This document shows positions 1 to 9,704 of a stretch of DNA of 64,000 nucleotides, piece after piece. The notes beneath the pieces are model-generated. The model saw only the letters and a program-made list of their open reading frames with translations, was not told where the DNA came from and ran no database searches. Each line of letters opens with the position of its first letter. Within the stretch, counting starts at the first letter, position 1. A program made the position numbers and the translations under genes. The stretch is from Planctomycetia bacterium (GTDB taxonomy: Bacteria > Planctomycetota > Planctomycetia > Gemmatales > HRBIN36): NCBI GenBank assembly GCA_016795155.1, contig JAEUIE010000055.1, forward strand, positions 1 to 64,000, in the 5' to 3' direction.

Positions 1-58
1 TGCCTCCCTGAAAGTCTGCCAACACCCGCTCACGTAAATCAACCGAGTACGCTTTCAT
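1..58 (-). mobile_element. IS630-type transposase, N-terminal fragment at window edge
   Basis: The minus strand starts an open frame at 58 that runs off the left edge; its first residues read MKAYSVDLRERVLADFQGG. This is the typical start of the helix-turn-helix domain of IS630/Tc1-like DDE transposases. A GGAG ribosome-binding site lies at 65-68, six bases before the ATG, which favours this start over the in-frame ATG at 70. Only about 19 residues are visible, so the DDE catalytic part and whether the element is intact cannot be judged. No terminal inverted repeat was identified on the visible side. Confidence 0.75.
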
Positions 59-134
59 CTGTGACTCCATGACATGGACACGTCACAGTATTTCATGTAT
101 TACCTGAATGCGCAAGATGGTTTTTGAAAATGCT

Positions 135-1079
135 CTAGCCACGATCCTGTTGTGTGTTCAGCTCATCCAGTGAATCATGGATTCGTTGATCGTGTCGGGT
201 ACGGAACTGCTGCATCAGTTGCTCATGGGTCTGTTCATCCTTCCTGAAATAACGAGGCAGCAGGCACACAATGCACAGTACTGGTATTGCCATGATCAGG
301 AAAATGGTAACCAGATTGTGCCAATGGGATGCCTGATCAGGTGTTGGGGGGATCAGAGGCGATTTACCCACCAGCACTGGCAACATCCATGTTTTCTTTT
401 TGCCAGCATCCTGTTGAAAACGGGCTACTTTGTAAAAGTATCCCGAAAATTGAACATCACGCAAATAAAGTTGTTTCCAATCCTTCTGCAGTGTTTTCAA
501 TTTCTCAGGCAAATCGACGAACAGTATCAGGTACTGATGTTCTGGTTTGGCGTTGGTCATTAACCCCAGGTAACATACCTCCATGCCCGGCACCTTGCGG
601 TGCAATTCCATCGGTTCACCCAGCGAAATCAGATCGCCTTCGATTCGTATGATTTCGCCTCGAAAATATTCGGGTTTTTGCAGTAATGCCTGGTAACGCG
701 TTCCAGTAATGGCATCGTTTTCCAATGCTCCCGGCACAGCATCTCTGGCTAATTGCAGCAGATGATACCTGGCATCCGCATCCCGACTGGCACGTGCAGA
801 TGCCTGCATTTCGGGAAGTGCATCTGGAGCAGGTGTCAGAAAACCTTCGCTGTCCACGGCGCTCTGAATGGTTGCCAGATGAGGATACGGGGCTCGACGC
901 TGGCCTGCTTGCCGGGTTTCGACCTGTGGAATTGTTTCACTGACAACTTCGTTTTTCCTTTCCGGTTCAGCCTGCAGCCATTGCCATACCGTGGGCCTTC
1001 GGAAACTGGCCTGGGCCAACACTACAATCAGCAGCGATGTGCACAGAAGAACATAGGTAATGAGGCGTCGGCTCATCAC
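135..1079 (-). CDS. Membrane-anchored hypothetical protein in the ExbB/ExbD operon
   Basis: 314 residues with a hydrophobic N-terminal segment (about residues 6-24) and a second membrane helix near residues 252-275, followed by a charged cytoplasmic tail. The roughly 225 residues between the helices probably lie in the periplasm. I do not recognise a catalytic motif. The ATG overlaps the stop of the upstream ExbD-like gene by four bases (ATGA), so it is the last gene of a translationally coupled TolQ/ExbD/ExbD operon. By context it may be a partner of that proton-driven complex; this is inference. Confidence 0.7.
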   Translation of the reverse strand: MMSRRLITYVLLCTSLLIVVLAQASFRRPTVWQWLQAEPERKNEVVSETIPQVETRQAGQRRAPYPHLATIQSAVDSEGFLTPAPDALPEMQASARASRDADARYHLLQLARDAVPGALENDAITGTRYQALLQKPEYFRGEIIRIEGDLISLGEPMELHRKVPGMEVCYLGLMTNAKPEHQYLILFVDLPEKLKTLQKDWKQLYLRDVQFSGYFYKVARFQQDAGKKKTWMLPVLVGKSPLIPPTPDQASHWHNLVTIFLIMAIPVLCIVCLLPRYFRKDEQTHEQLMQQFRTRHDQRIHDSLDELNTQQDRG

Positions 1080-1639
1080 TGTTCAATGGCTCCCAGGCTG
1101 ACTCGTGGAAAGAGGTCGCGACGTTCCTTCGTTTGTGGATTGAAATTTCGGCGGGCAGCATCGATCACCCGCATCATAATTTCCCATCGCAATGTCGGTG
1201 TACCTTTGATGGTTATGCGGTCTTCCGTCGGGTTTCGGTTTTTGAGTTCAAGGAGTTCCCTGGTCAGCCCATTGATCAACGCTTCTGTCTTGTCAGGTTC
1301 CGTATCGTCTGGCTTTACATCCGTTGTACCCACCTTAATCGAACTCAGCCGTCCGCCTTCCATGGCACGCACTTCGATGAACAAGGTTGATTTGAGTTCA
1401 GTGGGCTGATCGGGGGCAACCTTGTCTTCCGGTTTGGGCGCCTTGTCTTCTCCGCCGACTTCTGCCTGGGCCAGGTTGATTGGAAACTGCCCTTCGATGG
1501 CTGATGGATTATAAGTAAAGACAAAAAATGCCAGAATCTGAAATGCCATATCGAGCATGGGCGTGACGAAGACCGAGGTCGAGGAGAATTCTCCCCCCGA
1601 TGCAGACTCAGCCTTCACCCTATGCCTTCGTTTTCTCAT
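1076..1639 (-). CDS. ExbD/TolR-type biopolymer transport protein
   Basis: 187 residues: a short basic cytoplasmic N-terminus, one membrane helix around residues 27-45 containing TPMLDMAFQILAFFVF, and a periplasmic domain. The Asp within the helix start is the conserved proton-conducting residue of ExbD/TolR. Such proteins form a channel with ExbB/TolQ and use the proton gradient to drive TonB-like or Tol-like work at the outer membrane. It is the second ExbD-like gene in a row after the TolQ-like gene at 2334-3179, a paired arrangement common in planctomycetes. It overlaps the next gene by four bases. Confidence 0.85.
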   Translation of the reverse strand: MRKRRHRVKAESASGGEFSSTSVFVTPMLDMAFQILAFFVFTYNPSAIEGQFPINLAQAEVGGEDKAPKPEDKVAPDQPTELKSTLFIEVRAMEGGRLSSIKVGTTDVKPDDTEPDKTEALINGLTRELLELKNRNPTEDRITIKGTPTLRWEIMMRVIDAARRNFNPQTKERRDLFPRVSLGAIEQ

Positions 1640-1678
1640 GACAGTTACTCGCTCAAACAGTGCAAAATACTAATCTGC

Positions 1679-1704
1679 TCCCCTCTCACCAGGGGGAGAG
1701 GGGA
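1679..1704. repeat. G-rich intergenic hairpin (GGGGAGAGGGG type)
   Basis: An inverted repeat between the two exbD genes pairs 1679-1687 (TCCCTCTC-type arm with four C's) perfectly with 1696-1704, leaving an 8-base loop. The same CCCCTCTC/GAGAGGGG signature recurs at 23680-23721 and 24091-24133, so it belongs to a dispersed repeat class. It could attenuate transcription within the operon, which is inference. Confidence 0.65.
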
Positions 1705-1706
1705 CT

Positions 1707-2294
1707 CTACTCATTCCTCGTATAAGCACGCAGTTCAATCCGTTGAAAGCCGGCATTTCTGCATTGCTGAATCAGGTCATAAATCAACTTGTATTCTGTT
1801 TCGACATCAGCACGAACTATAACGGGTACTCTCAGTTCCTTGATGGAATCGACCGGAATTTTATCGCGAGCAGCCATGCGTAACCGCAGGTCCTGCGCCA
1901 GGATTTTCATGCGGTTCATGGCACGCCCCAATCCGAGTGCTTTCTGGTCTGGTCGATCAAGAATGGTAATGTCCTCACCGCCCAGGATGCGGAAGCGAAA
2001 AGTCCGGGGCACGATGGGATCGCGTACCGGCTTGCCTTCGCTGGTCATTACGATGGTGCCCGCAGGAGAAAGCCTGTCCTTACGCACCAGTTCGATATTG
2101 ATCATGATGTATTCCTGCTCCGTCTTAGGTTGAATTTCCTGAGCGGAGGAGGATAAAGGCAACTGCACATTGCCACTGACCTGTTCAGCAGCAAAATTGA
2201 TGCAGGCCAGAAAGAACATGATCAACTGCAGCACCAGATCGAGGAGTGGTGTGAGATTGATCTCCATCTCGTTGCTGTCGACCGAAACTGCCAT
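1707..2294 (-). CDS. ExbD/TolR-type biopolymer transport protein
   Basis: 195 residues with a single N-terminal membrane helix that includes INLTPLLDLVLQLIMFF; the Asp is the proton-path residue of the ExbD/TolR family. The rest is a periplasmic domain ending in a region (REL.VPVIVRAD) like the conserved ExbD end, where the strand pairs in the dimer. It lies 39 bases downstream of the TolQ-like gene and upstream of a second ExbD-like gene, so the complex probably contains two different ExbD subunits. The transported load or outer-membrane partner is not evident from this window. Confidence 0.85.
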   Translation of the reverse strand: MAVSVDSNEMEINLTPLLDLVLQLIMFFLACINFAAEQVSGNVQLPLSSSAQEIQPKTEQEYIMINIELVRKDRLSPAGTIVMTSEGKPVRDPIVPRTFRFRILGGEDITILDRPDQKALGLGRAMNRMKILAQDLRLRMAARDKIPVDSIKELRVPVIVRADVETEYKLIYDLIQQCRNAGFQRIELRAYTRNE

Positions 2295-2333
2295 GTAACA
2301 TTCACCTCGCTGGTGCTTACCAGCAGAATTTCA

Positions 2334-3179
2334 TCAGGCTTTAGGAGGTGGTTTGCTTTGGACTGAGGCAACCGGTGGCACCGAAGCAGTACCGGCATCG
2401 GGCTTGCGGGAGTTGTAGTAGGTTTGCGTGAGCAGATCATCAGCCAGCAGACTGGCATCAATAACGATTCGAGACAACCTGTTTTTGAAATAGGTGTAAA
2501 CGGGAATCGCCAGCACCGAGAGAAAAATACCAATCAAGGTTGCATTGAGGGCATGTGAAATACCGCTGGCCAGCTTGCCAACATTGGGAGTAGTTCCTGT
2601 GCCCAGTTCAGCAAAAGTATCAATCATGCCCGAAACGGTACCGACGAGGCCAATCAGTGGCCCCAGTGTGCCCAGAACTGCCATATAGCCAAGCAGGCTG
2701 TCTTTTCGGTTTTTGGCGCTTTCAATCATGAATTCCGCAGCATCGCGGGCTTCGGGCAGACCTGATGACAGTCTGGCCATGCCGGCCGCCATGACTTTGC
2801 CAAAAGGTGATGGTTCAGCACGAGCCAATTCGAAGCCTTCCTTGAACTGTTTGTTAGCCAGCATGCCATCCAGTTTTTCAATGAAGTCGGCAGGCATGAA
2901 GTTGGCTGCCCGCAAATCAATGATCAAATAAACCATCAACCCGACGAAAAAAAGGTAAGCTGCTATCAGCACCCAGCCTGTTGGACTTTTGAACAAAAAG
3001 TCCATCATAGGTGAACTGCTCACTTCCGCTGTTTTGGCAGCAGGTGGAGGAGGAGCAGCAACTGGTGCAGCTCCCTCAGCCTGAGCGTTCACCGTTTGAA
3101 ACTGTGCCATGCAGCAACACAAGCACATCGCCAGGAGCCAACGTCCCATGAACTCATTGAATGAAAACCCGAGAATCAT
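2334..3179 (-). CDS. MotA/TolQ/ExbB-type proton channel protein
   Basis: 281 residues. An N-terminal hydrophobic stretch looks like a cleaved signal peptide (an in-frame Met at 3149 is an alternative start), followed by an Ala/Pro-rich linker and three membrane helices. The diagnostic motif LGTLGPLIGLVGTVSGMI lies near residues 168-185, then the small-residue helix around GISHALNATLIGIFLSVLAI. This is the ExbB/TolQ fold that forms a pentameric channel around ExbD. It heads the operon with two ExbD-like genes. An extended signal-peptide N-terminus is usual for planctomycete ExbB proteins. Confidence 0.87.
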   Translation of the reverse strand: MILGFSFNEFMGRWLLAMCLCCCMAQFQTVNAQAEGAAPVAAPPPPAAKTAEVSSSPMMDFLFKSPTGWVLIAAYLFFVGLMVYLIIDLRAANFMPADFIEKLDGMLANKQFKEGFELARAEPSPFGKVMAAGMARLSSGLPEARDAAEFMIESAKNRKDSLLGYMAVLGTLGPLIGLVGTVSGMIDTFAELGTGTTPNVGKLASGISHALNATLIGIFLSVLAIPVYTYFKNRLSRIVIDASLLADDLLTQTYYNSRKPDAGTASVPPVASVQSKPPPKA

Positions 3180-3361
3180 GGATTCCTTTCACCATGTGGG
3201 TATTGCTGCTCGCAGCCTGGTTTGACTGGAGCATTGCCTCTACCAGATTAACACTGTCTTTCTTGTAAGAACATGAGGCTGATGCTGGTCATTGTCAAGC
3301 GTTTTCCCCAAAATCCATTGCAGAGACCTGCGACAGTCCGTTTCCTCACCGAAGAGAAATC

Positions 3362-4810
3362 ATGCTCGATCTGTTTCGATTTATCTATTACGTTCGATAT
3401 TACAACTCAATCATGAAGTACACCCCGGAGCGTCTGCAGAAGCTACAGAATGACAAACTGCGAAAACTGCTCCATCATGCTGCACAACATTCACCTTATT
3501 ACCAGCAGAAGTTCAAGGGCATTGATCTGAATAGCTGTCAGCTTCGGGATCTCCCCATCCTGAAAAAAAATGACATGATGAATCATTTTGAAACCTTTGT
3601 CACCGATTCAAGATTGAAAAGGCAGCCCATCATCGATTTCATGAGTGACTTCAGCAACATAGGCAAATACTACCTGGATGACTATGTGGTATGCCACACA
3701 TCAGGAAGTCAGGGACAAGCTGCGGTCATTGTGCAACCCAAGGACAGTCCATTTCACCTTTTTGCCATGCAGGTAGCGCGTGGACATGCCATGCCTAAAA
3801 CCTGGGGCACTCTCTTCAAGAAATTGTTTAAAAAGCGATCACGATGGGCGATGATCCTTTTCAAACCCTGTTTTATCCCATCTGGTGCTGCCTTTGGATA
3901 TATGCCCAAAGCATCCAGCAAACTGGCAGACCTTATGCGGCTGAACCTGTCTGATCCGTTTGCGGAGAACCTCAAGAAACTGGACGAATTCAAACCCAAT
4001 TTCATAACGGCCTATGTGCACATTCTGGAACAACTGGCGCGGGCCGCCAAAAATGGTCAGACATCCATTGCGTCTAACGGCCATCTGGAACTGGTGATTG
4101 GCATCAGTGAGCCGCTTCCACCGGAAACCCAGGAGTATATTCAAAAGCATCTTGGTGTGCCGGTTGCCAACCATTATGCGATGGGTGAATGCCCGCAACT
4201 CAGTCTGGGTTGCCCCAAGGGCCAAGGAGCCCACATTAACTCCGATATGGCCATTCTGGAAAATGTGGACGCTGACTATAACCCGGTGCCGCCAGGAACA
4301 CCTGGTAGCAAAGTGCTGCTGACTAATCTGCTGAATTATGTTCAGCCGATCATTCGTTACGAAATCGATGATGTCATCACCATCAGCCCTGATCCCTGCC
4401 CGTGTGGCAACAAACTTCCGCTTGTCTCAGCCATTGCTGGCCGGGCCAATGATCAGTTCTGGCTCAAGACCGAAACTGGTGATATTCTGAAAATGTCGAA
4501 CTTCATCTTCAAGGATGCATTTCTGCTTCTGTTTGATCTGGCGGAATATCAGGTCATTCAGACGGGTGTCAATCAATTCAATGTTCTGGTGGAGGTGACA
4601 CCCGGTTCCAGTCTGACAACAACGCAGATTCGGGAATCCATTGATAAGCTGCTTCGCCATGAATCATTGCCCACGACTATCGAGTGCGACATTCGGATCG
4701 TGGATAAAATCCCACATGATGCCAAATCGGGAAAACTGCGTCGTTTTATCAATCTGGCGGGTACCCCGAACGGAAACGTCGTGGGAAGTGTCGGTTTCTC
4801 GTCACCTTAA
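3362..4810 (+). CDS. PaaK/CapK-like adenylate-forming ligase
   Basis: 482 residues. The N-terminus (YTPERLQKLQNDKLRKLLHH) and the motif HTSGSQGQAAV at about residues 112-122 match the phenylacetate-CoA ligase/coenzyme F390 synthetase/CapK family, which activates carboxylates with ATP; the Thr-Ser-Gly-rich loop binds phosphate. A later IRYEIDD segment and a Cys pair in PCPCGNKLP are also typical of the family. The substrate is unknown: no phenylacetate or capsule genes are nearby. It is divergent from the ExbB operon, with a 182-base shared upstream region, and is followed after 17 bases by hflX. Confidence 0.8.
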   Translation: MLDLFRFIYYVRYYNSIMKYTPERLQKLQNDKLRKLLHHAAQHSPYYQQKFKGIDLNSCQLRDLPILKKNDMMNHFETFVTDSRLKRQPIIDFMSDFSNIGKYYLDDYVVCHTSGSQGQAAVIVQPKDSPFHLFAMQVARGHAMPKTWGTLFKKLFKKRSRWAMILFKPCFIPSGAAFGYMPKASSKLADLMRLNLSDPFAENLKKLDEFKPNFITAYVHILEQLARAAKNGQTSIASNGHLELVIGISEPLPPETQEYIQKHLGVPVANHYAMGECPQLSLGCPKGQGAHINSDMAILENVDADYNPVPPGTPGSKVLLTNLLNYVQPIIRYEIDDVITISPDPCPCGNKLPLVSAIAGRANDQFWLKTETGDILKMSNFIFKDAFLLLFDLAEYQVIQTGVNQFNVLVEVTPGSSLTTTQIRESIDKLLRHESLPTTIECDIRIVDKIPHDAKSGKLRRFINLAGTPNGNVVGSVGFSSP

Positions 4811-4827
4811 CTCTTTGAGATATTTCT

Positions 4828-6156
4828 TTGAGTAGACCTGAAGTACGCGAACAACAGACCGTAGAGCAGGAAAAGACCGTACTGGTGGGCGTGGAGTTGC
4901 CACGCAGACCCTGGATTTCTGCCGATCCTCTGGACGAATTGCGCGGGTTGGCGGTTTCTGCCGGTGCCACCGTTGTCGGGGAACTGACGCAACGCAGGCA
5001 GGAAATTCAGCATGGCACCTACATTGGCAAAGGCAAAGTGGACGAACTGGCTCAACTGGTCGAAGCTACCGATGCAGATGTAGTCATTTTCGATAATGAA
5101 CTGACGCCGGCCCAGACACGCAATCTGGAAACTGCCACGCATGTCAAGGTGATAGACCGCTCGGAACTGATTCTCGACATCTTTGCATCACGGGCACGCA
5201 CCACAGCAGCCCGGCTGCAGGTGGAACTGGCCCAACTCGAATACAGCCTGCCCCGCTTGAAACAGATGTGGACGCACTTGTCCCGCTATAAGGGTGGCAT
5301 CGGATTACGAGGCCCTGGTGAAACCCAGTTGGAAGAAGATCGCCGACTGGTGACCCATCGTATTCAGGAACTCAAGAAGAAATTGCATGATGTCGAGTCC
5401 CGCAAGGAAAGAGAAGTACGCAGCCGAAGCGAGGAACATACCGTTTCATTAGTGGGTTATACCAACGCGGGCAAAAGTTCGCTAATGAACGCCTTGACCG
5501 ATGGCGGAGCTTACGTCGAAGATAAACTCTTCTCCACGCTCGAAACACGTACCCGGCAATGGAAAATCAAAGACTGGGGCAAGGTGCTTCTCAGTGACAC
5601 GGTTGGTTTCATCCGTTATCTGCCTCACCATCTGGTCGCATCCTTCAAAGCAACCCTCGAAGAAGCACGCCAGGCTCGCCTGTTGCTGCACGTAGTCGAT
5701 GCCAGCAATCCCTTTGTTGTTGAACACATCAAGGCAGTCAACCAGGTTCTCGAGGAACTCGACTGTCTGCAAAAACCAACGATTCTCGTGTTGAACAAAA
5801 TCGACAAGTTGGCTGATCCACTGGAAGCCGAGCAGCGTGTTGCTCACGCCATTGAGCGACGACCGGATCGCGTAGTTTCCATCAGTGTCCATCGCAAGCA
5901 GGGGCTGGATCATCTGGCCGAAGCAGTGATCAGCATTCTTTCCGAAGATCTTTTCGATCTGCATCTGGATATTCACAGCAGCAATGGCAAGGCACTGGCA
6001 TATCTGGCAGCACACGGTGAAGTCTATCATCAGGAGACACAAGGCGAAAAAATCTTGATAGACTGTCGATTGCCGAAGGTCCTGGCTCCTCGATTGGAGT
6101 CGATGGGCATCCGATTGCCAAAACCTGTCTCGACAAATCCGGCCTATTCCGAGTAA
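4828..6156 (+). CDS. hflX: GTPase HflX
   Basis: 442 residues, usual HflX length. The N-terminal HflX domain carries GKGKVDEL and the phrase VIFDNELTPAQTRNLE, then a glycine-rich GGIGLRGPGETQLE segment, a helical linker and the GTPase domain. The P-loop GYTNAGKSS is near residues 210-218, G3 is DTVGF and G4 is LNKID. HflX binds the 50S subunit and splits stalled or heat-damaged ribosomes. The best start appears to be TTG at 4828, because no ATG or GTG precedes the conserved N-terminus in frame. It follows the PaaK-like gene by 17 bases and may be co-transcribed. Confidence 0.93.
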   Translation: MSRPEVREQQTVEQEKTVLVGVELPRRPWISADPLDELRGLAVSAGATVVGELTQRRQEIQHGTYIGKGKVDELAQLVEATDADVVIFDNELTPAQTRNLETATHVKVIDRSELILDIFASRARTTAARLQVELAQLEYSLPRLKQMWTHLSRYKGGIGLRGPGETQLEEDRRLVTHRIQELKKKLHDVESRKEREVRSRSEEHTVSLVGYTNAGKSSLMNALTDGGAYVEDKLFSTLETRTRQWKIKDWGKVLLSDTVGFIRYLPHHLVASFKATLEEARQARLLLHVVDASNPFVVEHIKAVNQVLEELDCLQKPTILVLNKIDKLADPLEAEQRVAHAIERRPDRVVSISVHRKQGLDHLAEAVISILSEDLFDLHLDIHSSNGKALAYLAAHGEVYHQETQGEKILIDCRLPKVLAPRLESMGIRLPKPVSTNPAYSE

Positions 6157-6202
6157 ACTTCAGCTATTCATACCTTTACCTCTGTACACAGGCACGGAAG
6201 CC

Positions 6203-9200
6203 ATGATGACAGCGGATCGTTCGCTCATTCCTTTCAGCACTTCCATTCCATCCGAAGATGATCTCGGCATCAATCTTGGTGAATCGAATGGTTCGCTCGG
6301 TTTCAGACGCTACGGTCTGCCCACAGGCCTCTTGATATTTCTGTGGCTGCTCAGTGCCGGCATCCTGTCAATTGCAGCGATGTACTTTGCATTGCTAAGC
6401 CAGCCGGGCTACCGTTCACTGGCATGGACCGCCAGCCTGGGCGCCGTCGGCATGATGGCCGGCGCATGGTTCATCAGCAAAATTCGCTGGTCACTGGCAA
6501 CGGCGGAGCAGGCACAACAGGTTCAATCCCTTTTACTGCTGGCTGCGTTCAGCATTCCCACAGCTCAACTGCTGTTCACCATGGTGGTTAGTCAGGACAT
6601 CAGCTATACCACGTTTGCCTTGCTGTTGATGATTGGTTATGCACTGCTCTCTCCCAGTGCCGAGAGCCTGTTGTTGTTCACGACGGTAACGCTGGCAGCA
6701 TGGTCAGCTTGTGCATTGCGGTGTCCTCCTGGCTCCTGGCTTGGCTACGTACTGCCCTGGATGGGTGCGATCGGCTTATCGCTATTCATTCACTCCAGAA
6801 TCAGTCGAGGAACAGCCGATACGTCAGCTTCATCCGGACCAAAATCCAATCCATCTGTCATTGATGTCAACCTGGCAGAACCGCTGCGAGTTGCACTGGC
6901 TGATCGCGATCGTTTGCAGTTTGCCAATCAGCAACTGGAAGCAGAGATCAAGCTGATTCACCAGTTTCATGCCACGCGTATCAATTACCTGCCTGTTATC
7001 CAGGAACTGAGCCAACTGCTGGCTCAGGATGTTTCGCTGCGGGATGTCGGACAGCGCTGGCTCGATAAATTTATCGTGGTTCTGCAGGCAAAATATGCCG
7101 CTATCTGGATGCAGGAAGGTGATCAACCGCCCAGGCTGGCGGTCAGCACTTCTGCTACTGAATCTTCCAACGAAGAACTACTACGGCATGTGTTGCTGCA
7201 GGCACAATTCTCCAGACAACACCACGATTGCGGCATACCTCTCGATTTGGGATTGCATGGCAAGGGGGTTTTGCTGGTTCAGGACATCAAACCCAACGAC
7301 GATCTGCCGGTTCATGGCTTGATGCAGCAGGCGGCATCTCTGCTCAATCTCTTTTTACGCTGGCAACTGGCAGAGGCTGACAGCGATGATCTCACTCAGC
7401 AACTGCATCAAACTGCCGCCGAGATGCAGAAGCTGCATGATCAGGATGCAGGTCAACATACTCGTTATCAACAACTCTCCGAACAGGTCACCACGTTTCA
7501 GAACGAACGAGATATGTGGAAGAAGGAAGCTGACCGGTTCCAGCAGTTGCTTGAGACGGCTCAAACGGAACACGATACCCTCATCGAACTGCTCGATGAA
7601 GCAGAACAGTCTTTAAAACAGTTGCAATCCCAGCCTCAACAGGCGGATCGACTGAAGGAACTGGAAATTCAATTAGAGGTTGTCACAGCATCTGCGGATA
7701 CTGCCAAGACCCAGTTGCTCAAATCTGAACAGCAATTGAAACAGGCTCGTAGCGAATGCAAAGATCTGGAAGCTCAGTGGAACCAGGCGGAAGAGCAACT
7801 GGAAGAACTGCGAAAACAACGTGCTCAACTGCAGTCAGAATTTCGAGAAGTAGAACAGGCATGGGAAAGCGAAACCCGATTAGGTCAGCAATTCAAGTCT
7901 GCCATACTGACACTGCAACACCCTGCCTTGCTGACAGACACGTCGGGTAACATTCTGCTGGAAAACGAACCAGCCCGTGCTCTGCGAGGCAACACGAAAA
8001 GTGCACCAGGCGACCATCCGCTCTTTCAACTGATTACGAAGGAAACTGCCAACTCCACTTCGAACTGGTCAACACCGTGGCAGCGAGACGAAGCCGATGG
8101 GAAATCAGCTGTTTACGATGTTCAGATTAATCCCCTCACAGGCACAGGCAAGAATAGTTCAGGTTATTTCATTCAGGCTGTACCGCAGCAACCTGCTGAG
8201 ACAAACACCGGCATGCAATCGCTCTCCGGCACACGTTTCTTCAGCGGGCTGGCGCAAACGCTGGAACCACCGCTGGCTCAACTCATCGAACATACTGATT
8301 CACTCTTTGACAGCAGCACCGATCAGGATCAGCGTCGGCAATCGCTGCTGGGTATTCTGCAGCATGGCCGCCATGTCCGCCGCCTGTTGACCCAGGCCAT
8401 TGATTACGCACGGCTGGAAGCGGGCGAGGCATCGCTGGTCAAGGAAGCAGTCAATCCCTGGAAGCTGCTGCAGCACGTTACCGCCCAACTGCGTCCTTCG
8501 GCGGAAGAGAAAGGGCTTGATCTGGTCTTGCATCCTGCTGGCCCCCTCCCGGTCAGCATTACCACCGATCAGCACAGGCTTGTTGCACTTATCCAACAGT
8601 TGATTCATCAAGCGATCAGGGCAACTTCCAGCGGAATTATCGTCATCAAACTGGGCATGATTCAGCAAGGTAACCATTCGTATGCACCAGCCAGGCTGCA
8701 TATTGACATAGAAAGTGAACACGTTGCTTCAACGCATTCATTGCCTGCAACATTTGACATGGCACTGTTGACCAGACAATCGGAAGCATTGCATGCAGCA
8801 CTGCAGTTAAATGCAAATTCCATTTCACTGCAACTCCCCGTCAGCCCCTCGGAACTGCTGCATGTGGTGACAGTAGATCGATTGCTCGTGGATGATAGCG
8901 TGCCTGAGTATGAAATAACACAACCGTTGCTGGGTAAAGTTCTGGTGGTGGCAGATGGGCAGGATCAACAGCGTGTAGTGAGCTACCAACTCGAGCGACT
9001 GGGGCTGCGCTCTGAAGTGTTAGCTGATGCCGAACGGGCGATTGAGCGAACCAAGGAAGAGAAAATCGACCTGATTCTCTGGGATGTAGAGAAACGTGAT
9101 ATTCCATTGGTTGAGGCCTGTAACATCCTGCGGACACAATATTACCAGGGGGCCATCCTCGCAGTCGGTACACTGCAAGATGCATCTCAGCGAAGCGATT

Positions 9201-9673
9201 TCCTGCAAGCTGGCGGCGATGGATTCCTGACTCGACCTATCGTGCTGGCCACCTGGCGGCATACCTTGTCGATGTATCTGCCTGACAGCCCGATGCCGGT
9301 CGCGAAATCGGTGGAACGGATTCTTTCCCAGTTCCATGCCGATCGGGAATTTGTCCAACTCATCCGCAGCTATGTGGTGAAGTTGCCTTCGCACCTGGCC
9401 GACATGCGATCTGCCTTGCAGGTGGCTGACTCGGCACGCTTCATCCGCCTGACGCATGTCCTGATTGATGGTGGACAACTTTATGGCTATCCCACTCTTG
9501 CGGAAGCAGCGAAACAACTGGAACAGTTGAGCCTGGCTGGTGTAGATTCGCCTCGGTTGACTGCTCAGGTTGACGAGATTGCCCGGCTCATTCATGGCAT
9601 GGAACGTGGTGTCAAAGCATCTCCTTCCGCTGGTTATCTCGCGTTGCCAGGCACATTGACTCGGGCTGCATAG
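6203..9673 (+). CDS. Degenerate hybrid histidine kinase (pseudokinase) with receiver and Hpt-like domains
   Basis: 1156 residues. The order seen is: about six membrane helices (residues 30-200), a GAF-like segment (about 250-400), a long Gln/Glu-rich coiled coil (about 400-560), a PAS-like piece (about 565-660), a histidine-kinase core, a receiver and an Hpt-like helical domain. Key residues are missing. The phospho-acceptor His of the H-box is Gln685 (LAQTLEPPL where MSHELRTPL is usual). The N-box Asn is Gln (LIHQAI for LLSNAI), and no DxGxG ATP-lid motif is visible. The receiver keeps Asp961 but has Arg1011 for the invariant Lys. The Hpt-like part keeps a His (1085, THVLIDGGQLYG). It likely acts as a scaffold or phospho-sink rather than an active kinase; this is inference. 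Confidence 0.8.
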   Translation: MMTADRSLIPFSTSIPSEDDLGINLGESNGSLGFRRYGLPTGLLIFLWLLSAGILSIAAMYFALLSQPGYRSLAWTASLGAVGMMAGAWFISKIRWSLATAEQAQQVQSLLLLAAFSIPTAQLLFTMVVSQDISYTTFALLLMIGYALLSPSAESLLLFTTVTLAAWSACALRCPPGSWLGYVLPWMGAIGLSLFIHSRISRGTADTSASSGPKSNPSVIDVNLAEPLRVALADRDRLQFANQQLEAEIKLIHQFHATRINYLPVIQELSQLLAQDVSLRDVGQRWLDKFIVVLQAKYAAIWMQEGDQPPRLAVSTSATESSNEELLRHVLLQAQFSRQHHDCGIPLDLGLHGKGVLLVQDIKPNDDLPVHGLMQQAASLLNLFLRWQLAEADSDDLTQQLHQTAAEMQKLHDQDAGQHTRYQQLSEQVTTFQNERDMWKKEADRFQQLLETAQTEHDTLIELLDEAEQSLKQLQSQPQQADRLKELEIQLEVVTASADTAKTQLLKSEQQLKQARSECKDLEAQWNQAEEQLEELRKQRAQLQSEFREVEQAWESETRLGQQFKSAILTLQHPALLTDTSGNILLENEPARALRGNTKSAPGDHPLFQLITKETANSTSNWSTPWQRDEADGKSAVYDVQINPLTGTGKNSSGYFIQAVPQQPAETNTGMQSLSGTRFFSGLAQTLEPPLAQLIEHTDSLFDSSTDQDQRRQSLLGILQHGRHVRRLLTQAIDYARLEAGEASLVKEAVNPWKLLQHVTAQLRPSAEEKGLDLVLHPAGPLPVSITTDQHRLVALIQQLIHQAIRATSSGIIVIKLGMIQQGNHSYAPARLHIDIESEHVASTHSLPATFDMALLTRQSEALHAALQLNANSISLQLPVSPSELLHVVTVDRLLVDDSVPEYEITQPLLGKVLVVADGQDQQRVVSYQLERLGLRSEVLADAERAIERTKEEKIDLILWDVEKRDIPLVEACNILRTQYYQGAILAVGTLQDASQRSDFLQAGGDGFLTRPIVLATWRHTLSMYLPDSPMPVAKSVERILSQFHADREFVQLIRSYVVKLPSHLADMRSALQVADSARFIRLTHVLIDGGQLYGYPTLAEAAKQLEQLSLAGVDSPRLTAQVDEIARLIHGMERGVKASPSAGYLALPGTLTRAA

Positions 9674-9704
9674 GCAACTGCAGTGAATTTCCTATTACAG
9701 CGTT

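Noticed and set aside
9674-9704. Possible TPP riboswitch before thiL
   Set aside because: Only 31 bases separate thiL from the upstream gene and no thi-box sequence is visible.
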